Program-made: the position numbers and the translations under genes
The notes under the pieces: model-generated
Told to the model about the DNA's origin: nothing
Database searches by the model: none
Seen by the model: the letters and a program-made list of their open reading frames with translations, nothing else
From: Halomonas halocynthiae DSM 14573
GTDB taxonomy: Bacteria > Pseudomonadota > Gammaproteobacteria > Pseudomonadales > Halomonadaceae
Length of the DNA: 64,000 bases
Direction of reading: 5' to 3'
Assembly (NCBI RefSeq): GCF_000425725.1
Contig: NZ_AUDZ01000016.1
Location: 1-64,000 of the forward strand
Shown here: piece after piece, positions 36,855-46,632 of the stretch
Layout of the letters: each line of letters begins with the position of its first letter
How positions within the stretch are numbered: the first letter of the stretch is position 1

Positions 36855-38075
36855 ATGACGTTTATCAGGAAAACTTTGACCAGCAGCATTGCCATTGCCG
36901 CCACTACCTTGATGGCAAGCGGCGCTCAGGCTGATATGAGCGATAATGAAGTGCGCATTGGTTATCTGGCCGATATGTCAGGCAGCTATCGTGACTTAGC
37001 GGGCCCTGGTGGTTTAGAAGCACTGAAAATGGCGATTGAGGATTTCGGTGGTAGCGTTAATGGGGTACCAATTGAAGTTTTCAGTGCTGACGATCGTAAC
37101 AGTGCTGACGTGGGGGCCAGTACCGTACGCGAGTGGCTTGATGAGCGTAACGTCGACATGGTGTCAGGCTTGGTGGCGTCGTCGGTATCTCTCGCTGCTC
37201 TGAAGGTGGTTGAAGAGAAAAATGGCCTGGCGATTGTTTCTGGCTCTGCCGCCTCTAGTATCACCAATGAACACTGCGCGCCGACCCACATCCACTGGGT
37301 CTACGACACGTACCCTATGGCTAATGCCACAGCTAAAGCCGTCGTTGAGCAGGGGGGCGACAGTTGGTTTTTGCTGACTGCTGACTACGCCTTTGGTCAT
37401 GCAATGGAGAAAGATGTTACGGAAGTCGTGGAAGAGAGTGGCGGTACCATTGTCGACAGTGTGCGTCACCCGTTCCCTACCAATGATTTCTCGTCATATA
37501 TTCTTCAGGCACAAGGTTCAGGTGCCAAGGTTGTTGGGCTTGCCAATGCCGGCGCTGATACAGTCAATGCGATCAACACGGCTAGTCAGTTCGGCTTAGT
37601 CCAGTCGGGCCAGCAACTGGCGGGCCTGATTGTGTTCCTTAACGATATTTACGCCATGGGTCTAGACGCCACGCAAGGTCTGCTGTTGACGACGGGCTGG
37701 TACTGGAACATGGATGACGAAAGCCGTGAATGGGCTGAGCGGTATTATGAGCGTATGGGCAGCATGCCCGGTATGGTCCATGCGGGCATCTACTCTAGTA
37801 CCACCCACTACCTGAATACCGTGGCCGAGCTGGGCAGTGATGACCCTGTGGCGGTGCGTAAAGCGATGGCCGAAAACCCGATTAATGACTTTTTTGCCCG
37901 CAATGGACGCATTCGTGAAGACGGCCGCATGGTCCACGATATGTACTTGGTAAAGGTGAAGTCGCCGGAAGAATCGACTCATGACTGGGATCTTTATGAA
38001 GTGCTTTCGACTATTCCCGCAGAAGAAGCCTTCCGTCCGCTCTCTGAGAGCGAGTGCAAGCTAGTCAACAACTGA
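36855..38075 (+). CDS. ABC transporter substrate-binding protein (HAAT/LivK-like, Peripla_BP_6)
   Basis: Periplasmic receptor of 406 residues with signal peptide ending GAQA (about residue 26). The first domain begins EVRIGYLADMSGSYRDLAGP, typical of the amino acid/amide/urea-binding group, and includes GLVASSVSLAALKVVEEKNG. The ligand cannot be assigned. It lies 107 bp after livF with a TAGGAGC site. Its placement next to sdaA and the formaldehyde genes suggests a nitrogenous or methylated compound, which is a hypothesis only. Confidence 0.9.
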   Translation: MTFIRKTLTSSIAIAATTLMASGAQADMSDNEVRIGYLADMSGSYRDLAGPGGLEALKMAIEDFGGSVNGVPIEVFSADDRNSADVGASTVREWLDERNVDMVSGLVASSVSLAALKVVEEKNGLAIVSGSAASSITNEHCAPTHIHWVYDTYPMANATAKAVVEQGGDSWFLLTADYAFGHAMEKDVTEVVEESGGTIVDSVRHPFPTNDFSSYILQAQGSGAKVVGLANAGADTVNAINTASQFGLVQSGQQLAGLIVFLNDIYAMGLDATQGLLLTTGWYWNMDDESREWAERYYERMGSMPGMVHAGIYSSTTHYLNTVAELGSDDPVAVRKAMAENPINDFFARNGRIREDGRMVHDMYLVKVKSPEESTHDWDLYEVLSTIPAEEAFRPLSESECKLVNN

Positions 38076-38089
38076 TTTTGCAACCCATG

Positions 38090-38108
38090 AGCGGCGGCAC
38101 ATGCCGCT
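38090..38108 (+). other. Intergenic stem-loop between receptor and permease genes
   Basis: AGCGGC (38090-38095) pairs with GCCGCT (38103-38108) around a 7-nt loop, without a T-run. It lies between the receptor and the permeases, where such loops often keep receptor mRNA more abundant. Confidence 0.4.
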
Positions 38109-38133
38109 GCTTGTGTGACGGGAGATGCCTGAA

Positions 38134-39021
38134 ATGACAATGATATTTGGGGTGCCCCTAGCGGTATTCATGGGGCAGCTGATGCTAGGGCTGATTAATG
38201 GCGCTTTCTACGCGTTGCTAAGCCTAGGCTTGGCGGTGATCTTTGGGCTGTTGAAAATCATCAACTTTGCCCACGGTGCCATGTATATGCTGGGCGCTTT
38301 CACAACCTTGCTGGGAATGAACTATCTAGGCATCAACTACTGGGCGGCTTTGATTATTACGCCGTTGATCGTTGGTCTGTTCGGTATGCTGATTGAACGG
38401 GTGTTGCTGCGGCGTATCGCGCATTTGGACCACCTTTACGGTCTGTTGCTGACGTTTGGGCTGGCGCTGATCTTTGAAGGAACACTGGTTAATTTCTTTG
38501 GTGTTTCCGGAGCACGTTACCCAACCCCAGAAGCTTTGCAGGGTGGTTTTAAGCTAGGTTTCATGTTCCTGCCAACTTACCGCGCCTGGGTGTTAGGTGC
38601 TGCACTGGTGGTTTGCCTGTTCACTTGGTACATGATTGAGCGTACCCGCCTTGGTGCTTACCTGCGAGCGGGCACAGAAAACCCTGCGTTAATGCAAGCC
38701 TTTGGCGTCAATGTTCCGCTACTGATTACGCTAACCTATGGTTTTGGTGTGGCGTTGGCGGCTTTCGCTGGCGTGTTGGCGGCGCCGCTTTATCCGGTGT
38801 CGCCTACGATGGGCTCTAATTTGCTGATCGTAGTTTTCGCCGTTGTCGTGATTGGTGGAATGGGCTCTATCATTGGTGCAGTACTGACCGGCCTGGGGAT
38901 GGGGCTGATAGAAGGGCTAACCAAGGTCTATTATCCAGAAGCAGCCAGTACCGTGATTTTTGTTGTCATGATCCTGGTGCTGCTCATTCGACCCGCCGGC
39001 CTGTTCGGTAAGGAGGCTTGA
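38134..39021 (+). CDS. livH: Branched-chain-type ABC transporter permease (LivH family)
   Basis: Inner membrane permease of about 295 residues with eight hydrophobic segments. LivH-typical stretches are LGLINGAFYALLSLGLAVIF, KIINFAHGAMYMLGAF and VVIGGMGSIIGAVLTGLGMG. ATG 38134 is chosen because GGAG at 38121-38124 is 9 bp away; an in-frame ATG at 38125 directly abuts that site. The stop overlaps the start of livM. Confidence 0.92.
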   Translation: MTMIFGVPLAVFMGQLMLGLINGAFYALLSLGLAVIFGLLKIINFAHGAMYMLGAFTTLLGMNYLGINYWAALIITPLIVGLFGMLIERVLLRRIAHLDHLYGLLLTFGLALIFEGTLVNFFGVSGARYPTPEALQGGFKLGFMFLPTYRAWVLGAALVVCLFTWYMIERTRLGAYLRAGTENPALMQAFGVNVPLLITLTYGFGVALAAFAGVLAAPLYPVSPTMGSNLLIVVFAVVVIGGMGSIIGAVLTGLGMGLIEGLTKVYYPEAASTVIFVVMILVLLIRPAGLFGKEA

Positions 39022-40007
39022 TGATGGCGAATTCTCAGACATTAACCCCTTCCATGAAACGTCAGCGACGTGCGGGTATGCGCCGTTATGCGCTTTATGC
39101 GTTACTTATTGGTGTCGGCCTGGTCGCCCCTTTCGTTGCCTACCCTGTATTTTTAATGAAGGTGCTGTGTTTTGCGTTGTTTGCCTGCGCCTTTAATTTA
39201 TTGCTTGGTTATGCGGGCCTGCTGTCTTTTGGCCATGCGGCATTTTTGTCGACAGGCGGGTATGTCACAGGTTATCTGCTTTCGAGCTACCCAGGTATTA
39301 CGCCTGAGCTGGGCATACTGGCTGGTACGTTAGCCGGGCTGGTGCTGGGCGGCGTGTTTGGGGTTCTGTCAATCCGTCGTCAAGGCATTTATTTTGCCAT
39401 GGTCACTTTGGCCTTGGCCCAGCTGATGTTCTTTGTCTATGTTCAGGCGCCTTTTACTGGAGGCGAAGATGGCTTGCACGGTGTGCCGCGTGGTGATTTG
39501 TTTGGTGTGATTAGCCTGAATAGCAACTTGTCGATGTATTACTTTGTATTTGCGGTGTTTCTGATTGGTTTTGCTGTCATTCAGCGCGCAGTACATTCAC
39601 CGTTCGGCCAGGTGCTTAAAGCGATTCGCGAGAACGAGCCGCGCGCTGTATCGCTGGGCTATAATGTGGACGCTTACAAATTAGTGGCCTTCATCATATC
39701 CGCGGGATTGGCGGCACTGGCTGGTTCGACAAAGACAATCGTCTTTCAACTGGCATCGCTGACAGATGCCAGCTGGCATATGTCGGGCGAAGTAATCTTG
39801 ATGACACTTTTGGGCGGAGTGGGTACGCTATTTGGTCCTGCGCTAGGAGCCGGCTTGGTTGTTAGTCTTCAGCATTTACTGTCGCAGTCGCCACTAGGCA
39901 ATTGGGTTAGCGTAGTGCTCGGTATCATTTTTGTGGTCTGTGTCTTGGCATTCCGTAGTGGGATTGTTGGTGAGATTAATAAAATGGTGCGGAAAAACTT
40001 CAAATAG
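39021..40007 (+). CDS. livM: Branched-chain-type ABC transporter permease (LivM family)
   Basis: Second permease of the importer, about 328 residues, with LivM motifs AFNLLLGYAGLLSFGHAAFL, RQGIYFAMVTLALAQ and MTLLGGVGTLFGPALGAGLV. Start ATG 39021 follows a strong AAGGAGG; a second ATG lies one codon later. It is the last gene of the operon. A hairpin that terminates the convergent LysR gene lies just after it. Confidence 0.92.
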   Translation: MMANSQTLTPSMKRQRRAGMRRYALYALLIGVGLVAPFVAYPVFLMKVLCFALFACAFNLLLGYAGLLSFGHAAFLSTGGYVTGYLLSSYPGITPELGILAGTLAGLVLGGVFGVLSIRRQGIYFAMVTLALAQLMFFVYVQAPFTGGEDGLHGVPRGDLFGVISLNSNLSMYYFVFAVFLIGFAVIQRAVHSPFGQVLKAIRENEPRAVSLGYNVDAYKLVAFIISAGLAALAGSTKTIVFQLASLTDASWHMSGEVILMTLLGGVGTLFGPALGAGLVVSLQHLLSQSPLGNWVSVVLGIIFVVCVLAFRSGIVGEINKMVRKNFK

Positions 40008-40065
40008 CCCTGTCTGTATCGTATGAGGTATTGGTGTTTTTCGCTGATTTATTGTGGGATTCAAG

Positions 40066-40109
40066 TAAAAAATGACAAAGAGTGCTCATTAACGCTGGGC
40101 GCTCTTTGT
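40066..40109 (-). terminator. Terminator of the convergent LysR gene
   Basis: ACAAAGAGTGC (40075-40085) pairs with GCGCTCTTTGT (40099-40109) with one wobble. Read on the minus strand, the hairpin touches the LysR stop and is followed by a TTTTTT run (40066-40071). On the plus strand it may also stop livM transcription, but the T-run is weaker. Confidence 0.75.
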
Positions 40110-41005
40110 TATTGTGATTTGGAGATGGGCAGGGAGTGCGCAATGCGCTCCACAAGAAAGTCGATAAATTGACGAACTTTTGGGGAGCGGTGTCGATGGT
40201 GTGGGTAGACAGCCCAGACACCCGTATCGCTATGGCGATAGCTATCAAGAACGCTGAGCAGCTGGCCACTGGCTAAGTATGTGTCGACATAGTCGCCGGG
40301 CAGCTGAGCCATGCCAAGCCCTTTGAGTGTCGCATCCAGCAGAGCCGCTCCTGAATTGCCTTGCAGGGGACCATCGACGCGAACGTCACGTCGTACGCCT
40401 TCGACATCGAAGCGCCAGTGAGGGCGCGACCCCACTAAACAGCGATGGCGGGAAAGCTCCGATAGCGTATGTGGTTGGCCATAATGAGTGAAGTAGTCGG
40501 GTGAGCCCACAATATATTCGCGTCGTTCACATAGGCGCCGTGCAATCAATGTTGAATTATTCATGGCTCCCATGCGAATAGCAATGTCGAAGCCTTCATC
40601 GATAATATCTACTTGGCGGTTAGTTAAGTGAAGTCGCACGCTTAACTGTGGGTGCAACTGCATGAAGTCATTAACCAAAGGGGCAATGAAGCGTTCGCCA
40701 AAGGTAGTTGCTGAGGTTAGGCTAAGTAACCCTATGGGTTGCTCTTGCAGTTCTTTAACGGCGGCTTCAGCCTCGGAAAACGCCTCAAACAAATGGTGGC
40801 AGCGCTGATAATAAAGTTCGCCAGCCTCGGTCAAGCGTATGCGTCGAGTGGTACGGTAGAGCAGAGTGATGCCCAAATGATTTTCCAGCTGACTGACCAG
40901 CCGGCTGACATGGGAGCTGGAAACCTTAAGGTGCTCAGCTGCTGCATTGAACGCGCCATGGCGTACCACCTCGACAAACGCTTCAATGCGATCCCATCGT
41001 TGCAT
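40109..41005 (-). CDS. LysR-family regulator, divergent from frmA
   Basis: A 298-residue LysR protein of the CrgA/DsdC-like type often found next to formaldehyde genes. The HTH is FNAAAEHLKVSSSHVSRLVS, followed by the linker QLENHLGITLLYRTTRRIRL. The effector domain has LTSATTFGERFIAPLVNDF. It is divergent from frmA across 115 bp, so control of the frmAB genes, possibly in response to formaldehyde or a derivative, is likely. It converges with livM. Confidence 0.88.
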   Translation of the reverse strand: MQRWDRIEAFVEVVRHGAFNAAAEHLKVSSSHVSRLVSQLENHLGITLLYRTTRRIRLTEAGELYYQRCHHLFEAFSEAEAAVKELQEQPIGLLSLTSATTFGERFIAPLVNDFMQLHPQLSVRLHLTNRQVDIIDEGFDIAIRMGAMNNSTLIARRLCERREYIVGSPDYFTHYGQPHTLSELSRHRCLVGSRPHWRFDVEGVRRDVRVDGPLQGNSGAALLDATLKGLGMAQLPGDYVDTYLASGQLLSVLDSYRHSDTGVWAVYPHHRHRSPKVRQFIDFLVERIAHSLPISKSQ

Positions 41006-41054
41006 GGCTAGATTCCTTGATTGTTGCTGGTTGGCAATAATGTGATGTGTTTGA

Positions 41055-42230
<1,176 letters not shown>

Positions 42231-42299
42231 TGCGCGGACATCTGTATAACGTGGACTGTTGCGTTACGTTGTTGAGTGTTGAGTTAAGGAGAGTCGAGC

Positions 42300-43157
42300 A
42301 TGACCATGACGGAACATATCGAGCTGGTCTCGGCCAACCGCAGCTTTGGTGGTTGGCATAAGCGTTATCGGCACCGCTCGCGGGCACTGGGTTGTGAGAT
42401 GGTTTTTGCAATTTACTTACCACCCCAGGCTGAAACAGAGCGCGTTCCGTTGCTGTGGTGGTTGTCGGGGCTGACTTGTACCGATGCTAATTTTATGGAA
42501 AAAGCCGGTGCTCAGAAAATGGCAGCAGAGCTGGGCATCGCCATTGTTTGCCCAGATACCAGTCCACGGGGGCTAGACCTTCCCGGCGAAGATGACAGTT
42601 ATGACTTTGGTTCAGGTGCCGGCTTTTACGTTAACGCGACCCAGGAACCCTGGAAAAGTCACTATCGTATGTATGACTATGTCGCTGACGAGCTTCCCTC
42701 GATAGTGCGCCAGCACTTTCCCGTCAACGGGCGAGAGTCGATCAGTGGCCACTCTATGGGTGGGCATGGGGCGTTGATTCTGGCACTGCGTCGACCAGGT
42801 CACTATCGCTCGGTATCGGCGTTTTCACCGGTGGTAAATCCGATTCACTGTCCGTGGGGGCGTAAGGCATTTATGGGCTACCTGGGTGAGGATGTTACTC
42901 AGTGGACTCAATATGACGCTTGTGAACTAGTGGCCAAAGGCGCATCGAGTCAGCCACTATTTATCGATCAAGGAGAAGCCGATAATTTCCTCGAAGAGCA
43001 GCTATGTCCTGAGCGTTTAGAGGCGGTATGTGCTGAGCACGACCACCCGCTAACACTGCGACGTCAGCCGGGTTACGATCATAGCTACTTCTTTATTGCC
43101 AGCTTTATCGACGACCACTTGCGTTATCATGCTGAGCGGTTATTTGCCTCTCGTTGA
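42300..43157 (+). CDS. frmB: S-formylglutathione hydrolase
   Basis: Esterase-D-family serine hydrolase that releases formate and glutathione. The 285-residue product has the nucleophile elbow GHSMGGHGA with Ser152, the N-terminal LWWLSGLTCTDANFMEKAG and the histidine in GYDHSYFFIASFI. A TAAGGAG site precedes the ATG. With frmA it removes formaldehyde released by demethylation reactions. Confidence 0.96.
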   Translation: MTMTEHIELVSANRSFGGWHKRYRHRSRALGCEMVFAIYLPPQAETERVPLLWWLSGLTCTDANFMEKAGAQKMAAELGIAIVCPDTSPRGLDLPGEDDSYDFGSGAGFYVNATQEPWKSHYRMYDYVADELPSIVRQHFPVNGRESISGHSMGGHGALILALRRPGHYRSVSAFSPVVNPIHCPWGRKAFMGYLGEDVTQWTQYDACELVAKGASSQPLFIDQGEADNFLEEQLCPERLEAVCAEHDHPLTLRRQPGYDHSYFFIASFIDDHLRYHAERLFASR

Positions 43158-43200
43158 GTGTGTAAGCTGAGTTTGTATATTGCCCATCAGTTGGGTAGGT

Positions 43201-43224
43201 ACGCGCCGCCTTCGGGCGGCGTGT
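43201..43224 (+). terminator. UUCG-loop hairpin after frmB
   Basis: ACGCGCCGCC (43201-43210) pairs with GGCGGCGTGT (43215-43224) around a TTCG tetraloop. The following T-run is weak, so termination may be partial. Confidence 0.65.
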
Positions 43225-43351
43225 TGCAGTTATCACTGGCGTGCTAGTATGACTGGCAGCTGGGGCTATGACGAGTGACTTGAAGCACGGCTCAATGTCC
43301 CTTTTTTTCTCATGGGCTCGCCGTCAGAGCTCGTCTGCCAGGTAAACTGTG

Positions 43352-44050
43352 ATGAGCGCATTGATCAGGAAGATCGCGCGCTGGCTGATGTTAGCGCTGT
43401 TAGGCTGGGTGGCTTTTTCCGTGTTGGTGGTACTAATGCTGCGCGTTGTGCCGCTACCTTATTCCATGGTGATGCTGGAGCGTAAAGTGCAGTCGCTCAT
43501 GGCGGGAGAGTGGGTGGCCCAGCAGCAGCAATGGCGACCACTCAGCGAGCTGTCCCCCAATGCACAATTAGCAGTGATTGCCTCTGAGGATCAGCGGTTT
43601 CCTTCGCATCGCGGCATCGACTTTATTGAGCTGCGGCGGGCCATTGTGGATGCTCGGCGGGGCGATAAATTGCGTGGCGCCAGCACGTTGTCACAGCAAA
43701 CAGCCAAGAATGTTTTCTTGTGGACTGGGCGCAGCTGGGTTCGTAAGTTGCTGGAGGTTTGGTTTACTCTGTTGATTGAAGCCTTATGGTCTAAAGAGCG
43801 CATTCTTGAGGTTTATCTCAATATTGCTGAGTGGGATGACGGCGTTTTCGGACTGGAGGCGGCTGCCCAACATTACGTTGGTGTCAGCGCCGATCAGTTG
43901 AGTGCTGTGCAAGCCAGTCGGTTGGCCGCAATTTTGCCGAACCCGAGAGAGTGGAGCGCTTCGCACCCTTCCGCGTATGTTGAGCGCCGCGCGCAATGGA
44001 TCCGCCAGCAGATGGATAACCTGGGTCAAGGGTATCTTAAGCGGCTCTAG
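43352..44050 (+). CDS. mtgA: Monofunctional biosynthetic peptidoglycan transglycosylase
   Basis: Polymerises lipid II glycan chains at the inner membrane. The 232-residue product has one N-terminal membrane helix (about residues 8-32) and the GT51 domain with SEDQRFPSHRGID and KLRGASTLSQQTAKNVFL, where the catalytic glutamates are in SEDQRF and WSKERILEVYLN. ATG 43352 is used; a GTG lies one codon before. It converges with the IalB-like gene at a bidirectional terminator. Confidence 0.95.
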   Translation: MSALIRKIARWLMLALLGWVAFSVLVVLMLRVVPLPYSMVMLERKVQSLMAGEWVAQQQQWRPLSELSPNAQLAVIASEDQRFPSHRGIDFIELRRAIVDARRGDKLRGASTLSQQTAKNVFLWTGRSWVRKLLEVWFTLLIEALWSKERILEVYLNIAEWDDGVFGLEAAAQHYVGVSADQLSAVQASRLAAILPNPREWSASHPSAYVERRAQWIRQQMDNLGQGYLKRL

Positions 44051-44087
44051 AAGCTATAAGTCTGCAATAAAGCGTTTATTATAACTA

Positions 44088-44120
44088 TTAAGGCCCCGGT
44101 AATGGTTGCCAGGGCCTTAA
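44088..44120. terminator. Bidirectional terminator between mtgA and the IalB-like gene
   Basis: TTAAGGCCC (44088-44096) pairs with GGGCCTTAA (44112-44120), and an inner GGTAA/TTGCC helix continues the stem to a 3-nt loop. A/T-rich flanks on both sides suit the convergent genes. Confidence 0.75.
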
Positions 44121-44156
44121 TATATTGTGCTAAAGACGATAGTCGTCGCTCAGAAC

Positions 44157-44666
44157 TTATGGCGCGATGCGGTTAAGCGCAGCAGTGAAGCCTGACAAAG
44201 AAAAGTCGAGATCGCGCTGCATGCCACTGGGGTCAATAAAGCTCAGTGTCGCAACGCTTCCGCCACGCAGGCGCTGGAGCAGTTCAGGCTGTGCGGGCAG
44301 GTCGGCACGGCAGCCACCTGGTTGGCAGCTCTGGTACGGGAAAGCGGCGGCTGCACTACCATCAACGGTCAGCTCAAGTCCTGGCGTAAGGATAACACCT
44401 AGCGGTACTAGGAAGGTTAACGCTGCGCCGTCAAACTGCTCAGGATACATGGCGACAACGCGCATTACCGGCTGGTTATCTGAAGGATTGTTGACCAGTT
44501 GTGACATCGCACAGCGGCCGCCATCGGTGGGGCACTCTACCTGCCAATCCTGAATCTGCTCTGTTGTTACATTGGTGTTGTTTGACTGAGCGAAAGCAGC
44601 AGGGAGTAGGCTGAATAGACCTAGGAGGCCGAGCAGGCTCAGGCGTTTTGCAAAACGGGTAGACAT
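44157..44666 (-). CDS. Invasion-associated locus B (IalB) family exported protein
   Basis: A 169-residue protein with a signal peptide cleaved after AFAQ (about residue 27). It contains the IalB-domain pattern WQVECP...CAMSQLV, the hydrophobic ALTFLVPLGVILTPG and the cysteine pair region YQSCQPGGCRADL, likely forming disulfides. The family is named from Bartonella but is widespread in free-living proteobacteria, where its role is unknown. Nothing in the context suggests virulence. Confidence 0.85.
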   Translation of the reverse strand: MSTRFAKRLSLLGLLGLFSLLPAAFAQSNNTNVTTEQIQDWQVECPTDGGRCAMSQLVNNPSDNQPVMRVVAMYPEQFDGAALTFLVPLGVILTPGLELTVDGSAAAAFPYQSCQPGGCRADLPAQPELLQRLRGGSVATLSFIDPSGMQRDLDFSLSGFTAALNRIAP

Positions 44667-44974
44667 TAGAAGGTTGACTCCTTGGTGGTGAAACGAAACA
44701 TACTAGCTCAACAGGTTAAACGTTTTATGAGCCAGTGTCTCAGGCCGAATGTTGCCGCTTACAATGCCTGTTTGTCTGACCTAGGTCGACCCCTTGAGGC
44801 CGAATAAAAGCAAGATAATTGTGAAAGAGAATGACATATGTGCTAGATCACGATGTTAGACAGTGCTATTGCGCACCCAGCTGTTACGGGGTGCATGCAA
44901 CGAATCATGAGGTACGTATTACGCAGAGCTGAGTCAACTCGATCCAGCGACCTGCAGCCGGTTAAGGGGCCACC
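44667..44974. promoter_or_regulatory. Intergenic region between the IalB-like gene and the AraC regulator
   Basis: This 308-bp divergent region has no ORF of note and should contain the promoters of both flanking genes. I see no convincing paired -35/-10 box, repeat or hairpin in it. Confidence 0.4.
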
Positions 44975-46042
44975 ATGACACAAGCTATCACTAAGCCGTT
45001 GCGGGTATCGCCGGTGGACTCAACACCGATGTTATCGGTAGGTTTTGTCTTGCTTCACCGGTTTACTTTGCTGCCTTTTGCTGCCTTTGTCGACTGCTTG
45101 AGGTTAGCGGCGGACGAAGGGGACCGTAGCCGTCAGTTACGCTGCCACTGGGTGTTTATGACGGAAGCAGGAGAAAATGCCTTGTCCAGTTGTGGTGCGG
45201 CGATCACTCCGTGTCAGTCATTTCAGCCGGTTGAGATGTTTGATTATTTAGTCGTCATTGGTGGTGTACAGGACGGAGAGGGCCAGCTCGATCTGGCGAC
45301 TCTTAGCTATCTTCGTGATGCCAGTCGACAAGGTGTGCCCCTGATTGGCCTGTGCACAGGGGTTTTTGCGTTGATTGAAGCAGGCTTGATGGCAGGCCGG
45401 CGTTGCTGTGTGAGCTGGTATCACCATGCGGATTTACGCCGGCGTTTCCCCGATGTTACACCAGTCGCTGACCGGCTTTATTTGGATGAAGGTGACCGGC
45501 TGAGTTGTGCCGGCGGCGCTGCTGCTGCTGATTTGGCGGCTTATTTGGTTGAGCGTCATTTAGGCAAAGCCTGGGCAATGAAGAGCCTGCATATCATGCA
45601 AATTGATGAGGTTCGTAGGGGGGAGTCTCCTCAGCCTCAGCCGGTAGTTTTTACTAAAGTTGAGGATCGCCAGGTGCGCCGAGCGATTTCCCTTCTGGAG
45701 CAGCACTTGGGGCAACCGATCAGTGTTGATGAGCTGGCCAAGCGTCTTGCTATTTCACGGCGTAGCCTTGAGCGCAAGTTTCAGGAAACGCTAGGCATGA
45801 CACCCCAGCATTTTGCACGAGACCTGCGTCTGCGCTATGGACTTTGGTTGTTACACTATTCTCCCCATAGCATTACAGAAATAGGTGAACGCTGTGGTTT
45901 TTCTGATACGGCTCATTTCTCGCGCCATTTTCGTAAGGCTTTTGATATGACGCCCAGTGCTATGCGCCGCAAAGCAACAGAAGGCGATGCAGCGTTGGCG
46001 GACCCGTTTTTTTTGCACATTGAAGGTAAGACGCTCAGCTAG
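44975..46042 (+). CDS. GlxA-type transcriptional regulator (GATase1-like plus AraC HTH)
   Basis: A 355-residue regulator with an N-terminal DJ-1/GATase1-like sensor domain (VGFVLLHRFTLLPFAAFVDC, GLCTGVFALIEAGLMAGR) and a C-terminal AraC double HTH (ISVDELAKRLAISRRSLERK and ITEIGERCGFSDTAHFSRHF). It belongs to the same broad family as GbdR, CdhR, SouR and ArgR but is clearly different in sequence from the GbdR homologue 0.6 kb downstream. Position suggests control of a quaternary amine or amino acid gene set. A SouR-like (sarcosine) role is possible, but I cannot show it. Confidence 0.85.
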   Translation: MTQAITKPLRVSPVDSTPMLSVGFVLLHRFTLLPFAAFVDCLRLAADEGDRSRQLRCHWVFMTEAGENALSSCGAAITPCQSFQPVEMFDYLVVIGGVQDGEGQLDLATLSYLRDASRQGVPLIGLCTGVFALIEAGLMAGRRCCVSWYHHADLRRRFPDVTPVADRLYLDEGDRLSCAGGAAAADLAAYLVERHLGKAWAMKSLHIMQIDEVRRGESPQPQPVVFTKVEDRQVRRAISLLEQHLGQPISVDELAKRLAISRRSLERKFQETLGMTPQHFARDLRLRYGLWLLHYSPHSITEIGERCGFSDTAHFSRHFRKAFDMTPSAMRRKATEGDAALADPFFLHIEGKTLS

Positions 46043-46296
46043 TGACTGGAGTACTTTTCTGGCTTAGCTGATGCGCTGTTTCTTTAGGGCGAGTTTTGTC
46101 GTATGAAGTGGCAATAATTTATTGAAATTTTTTCTTATCATTTTGATTTTTAGCTGATTTTTATTAAGCAAATGGAGACATTTGTCGTTGTCATTTGCCT
46201 TGGTATAGCGCTCTGTCGATAGTCATTAGGGACAGCCGGAGAACGCCGGGTCGAAAACATTCGACGGTCGCAAACACCTTAGGTAAGGAGAACAAC

Positions 46297-46488
46297 ATGC
46301 AGCTGCCATCACTCATTGAAATTCCTAATGGCGACAAGGTCGTCGGTTTGACGCTTCAAACGCGCCTGGTTTTCCCTTTCTGGCAACATCTGTTAGCCCC
46401 CTCCTCAATAGCCACTTTGTGTTGGCTGTTTTTATGCTGTGTCAGTGCTTGTTTCCTGTGTCGATTAGCGGCAAGCTCATGGCCATGA
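46297..46488 (+). CDS. Possible small membrane protein (63 aa), unrecognised
   Basis: ATG 46297 follows a good AAGGAG (46285-46290) and opens a 63-codon frame. The first half is polar (MQLPSLIEIPNGDKVVGL) and the second half has one hydrophobic helix with five cysteines or so (about residues 37-57). Two hairpins (46236-46249 and 46250-46265) lie just before it. It could be a real small protein, a leader peptide ahead of gbdR, or a chance frame; I do not recognise any homologue. Confidence 0.3.
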   Translation: MQLPSLIEIPNGDKVVGLTLQTRLVFPFWQHLLAPSSIATLCWLFLCCVSACFLCRLAASSWP

Positions 46489-46632
46489 CGCTTGCCTTTC
46501 GTGAGGGCAGCGTGCTGTGGTTATTTTTAATAGTCTAAGAGCATGGTTGTAAATAACTATAACTGATAATGATGAGTCGCTTCCTTCACTTTACTGGCTT
46601 GGTGTGGGTGGGCTGACATCAGGAGGAGCCCC

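Noticed and set aside
46329..46541. Alternative reading of the region before gbdR in another frame, giving a hydrophobic peptide
   Set aside because: No start codon with a ribosome site is available in that frame, and a frameshifted gene cannot be shown without a homologue.
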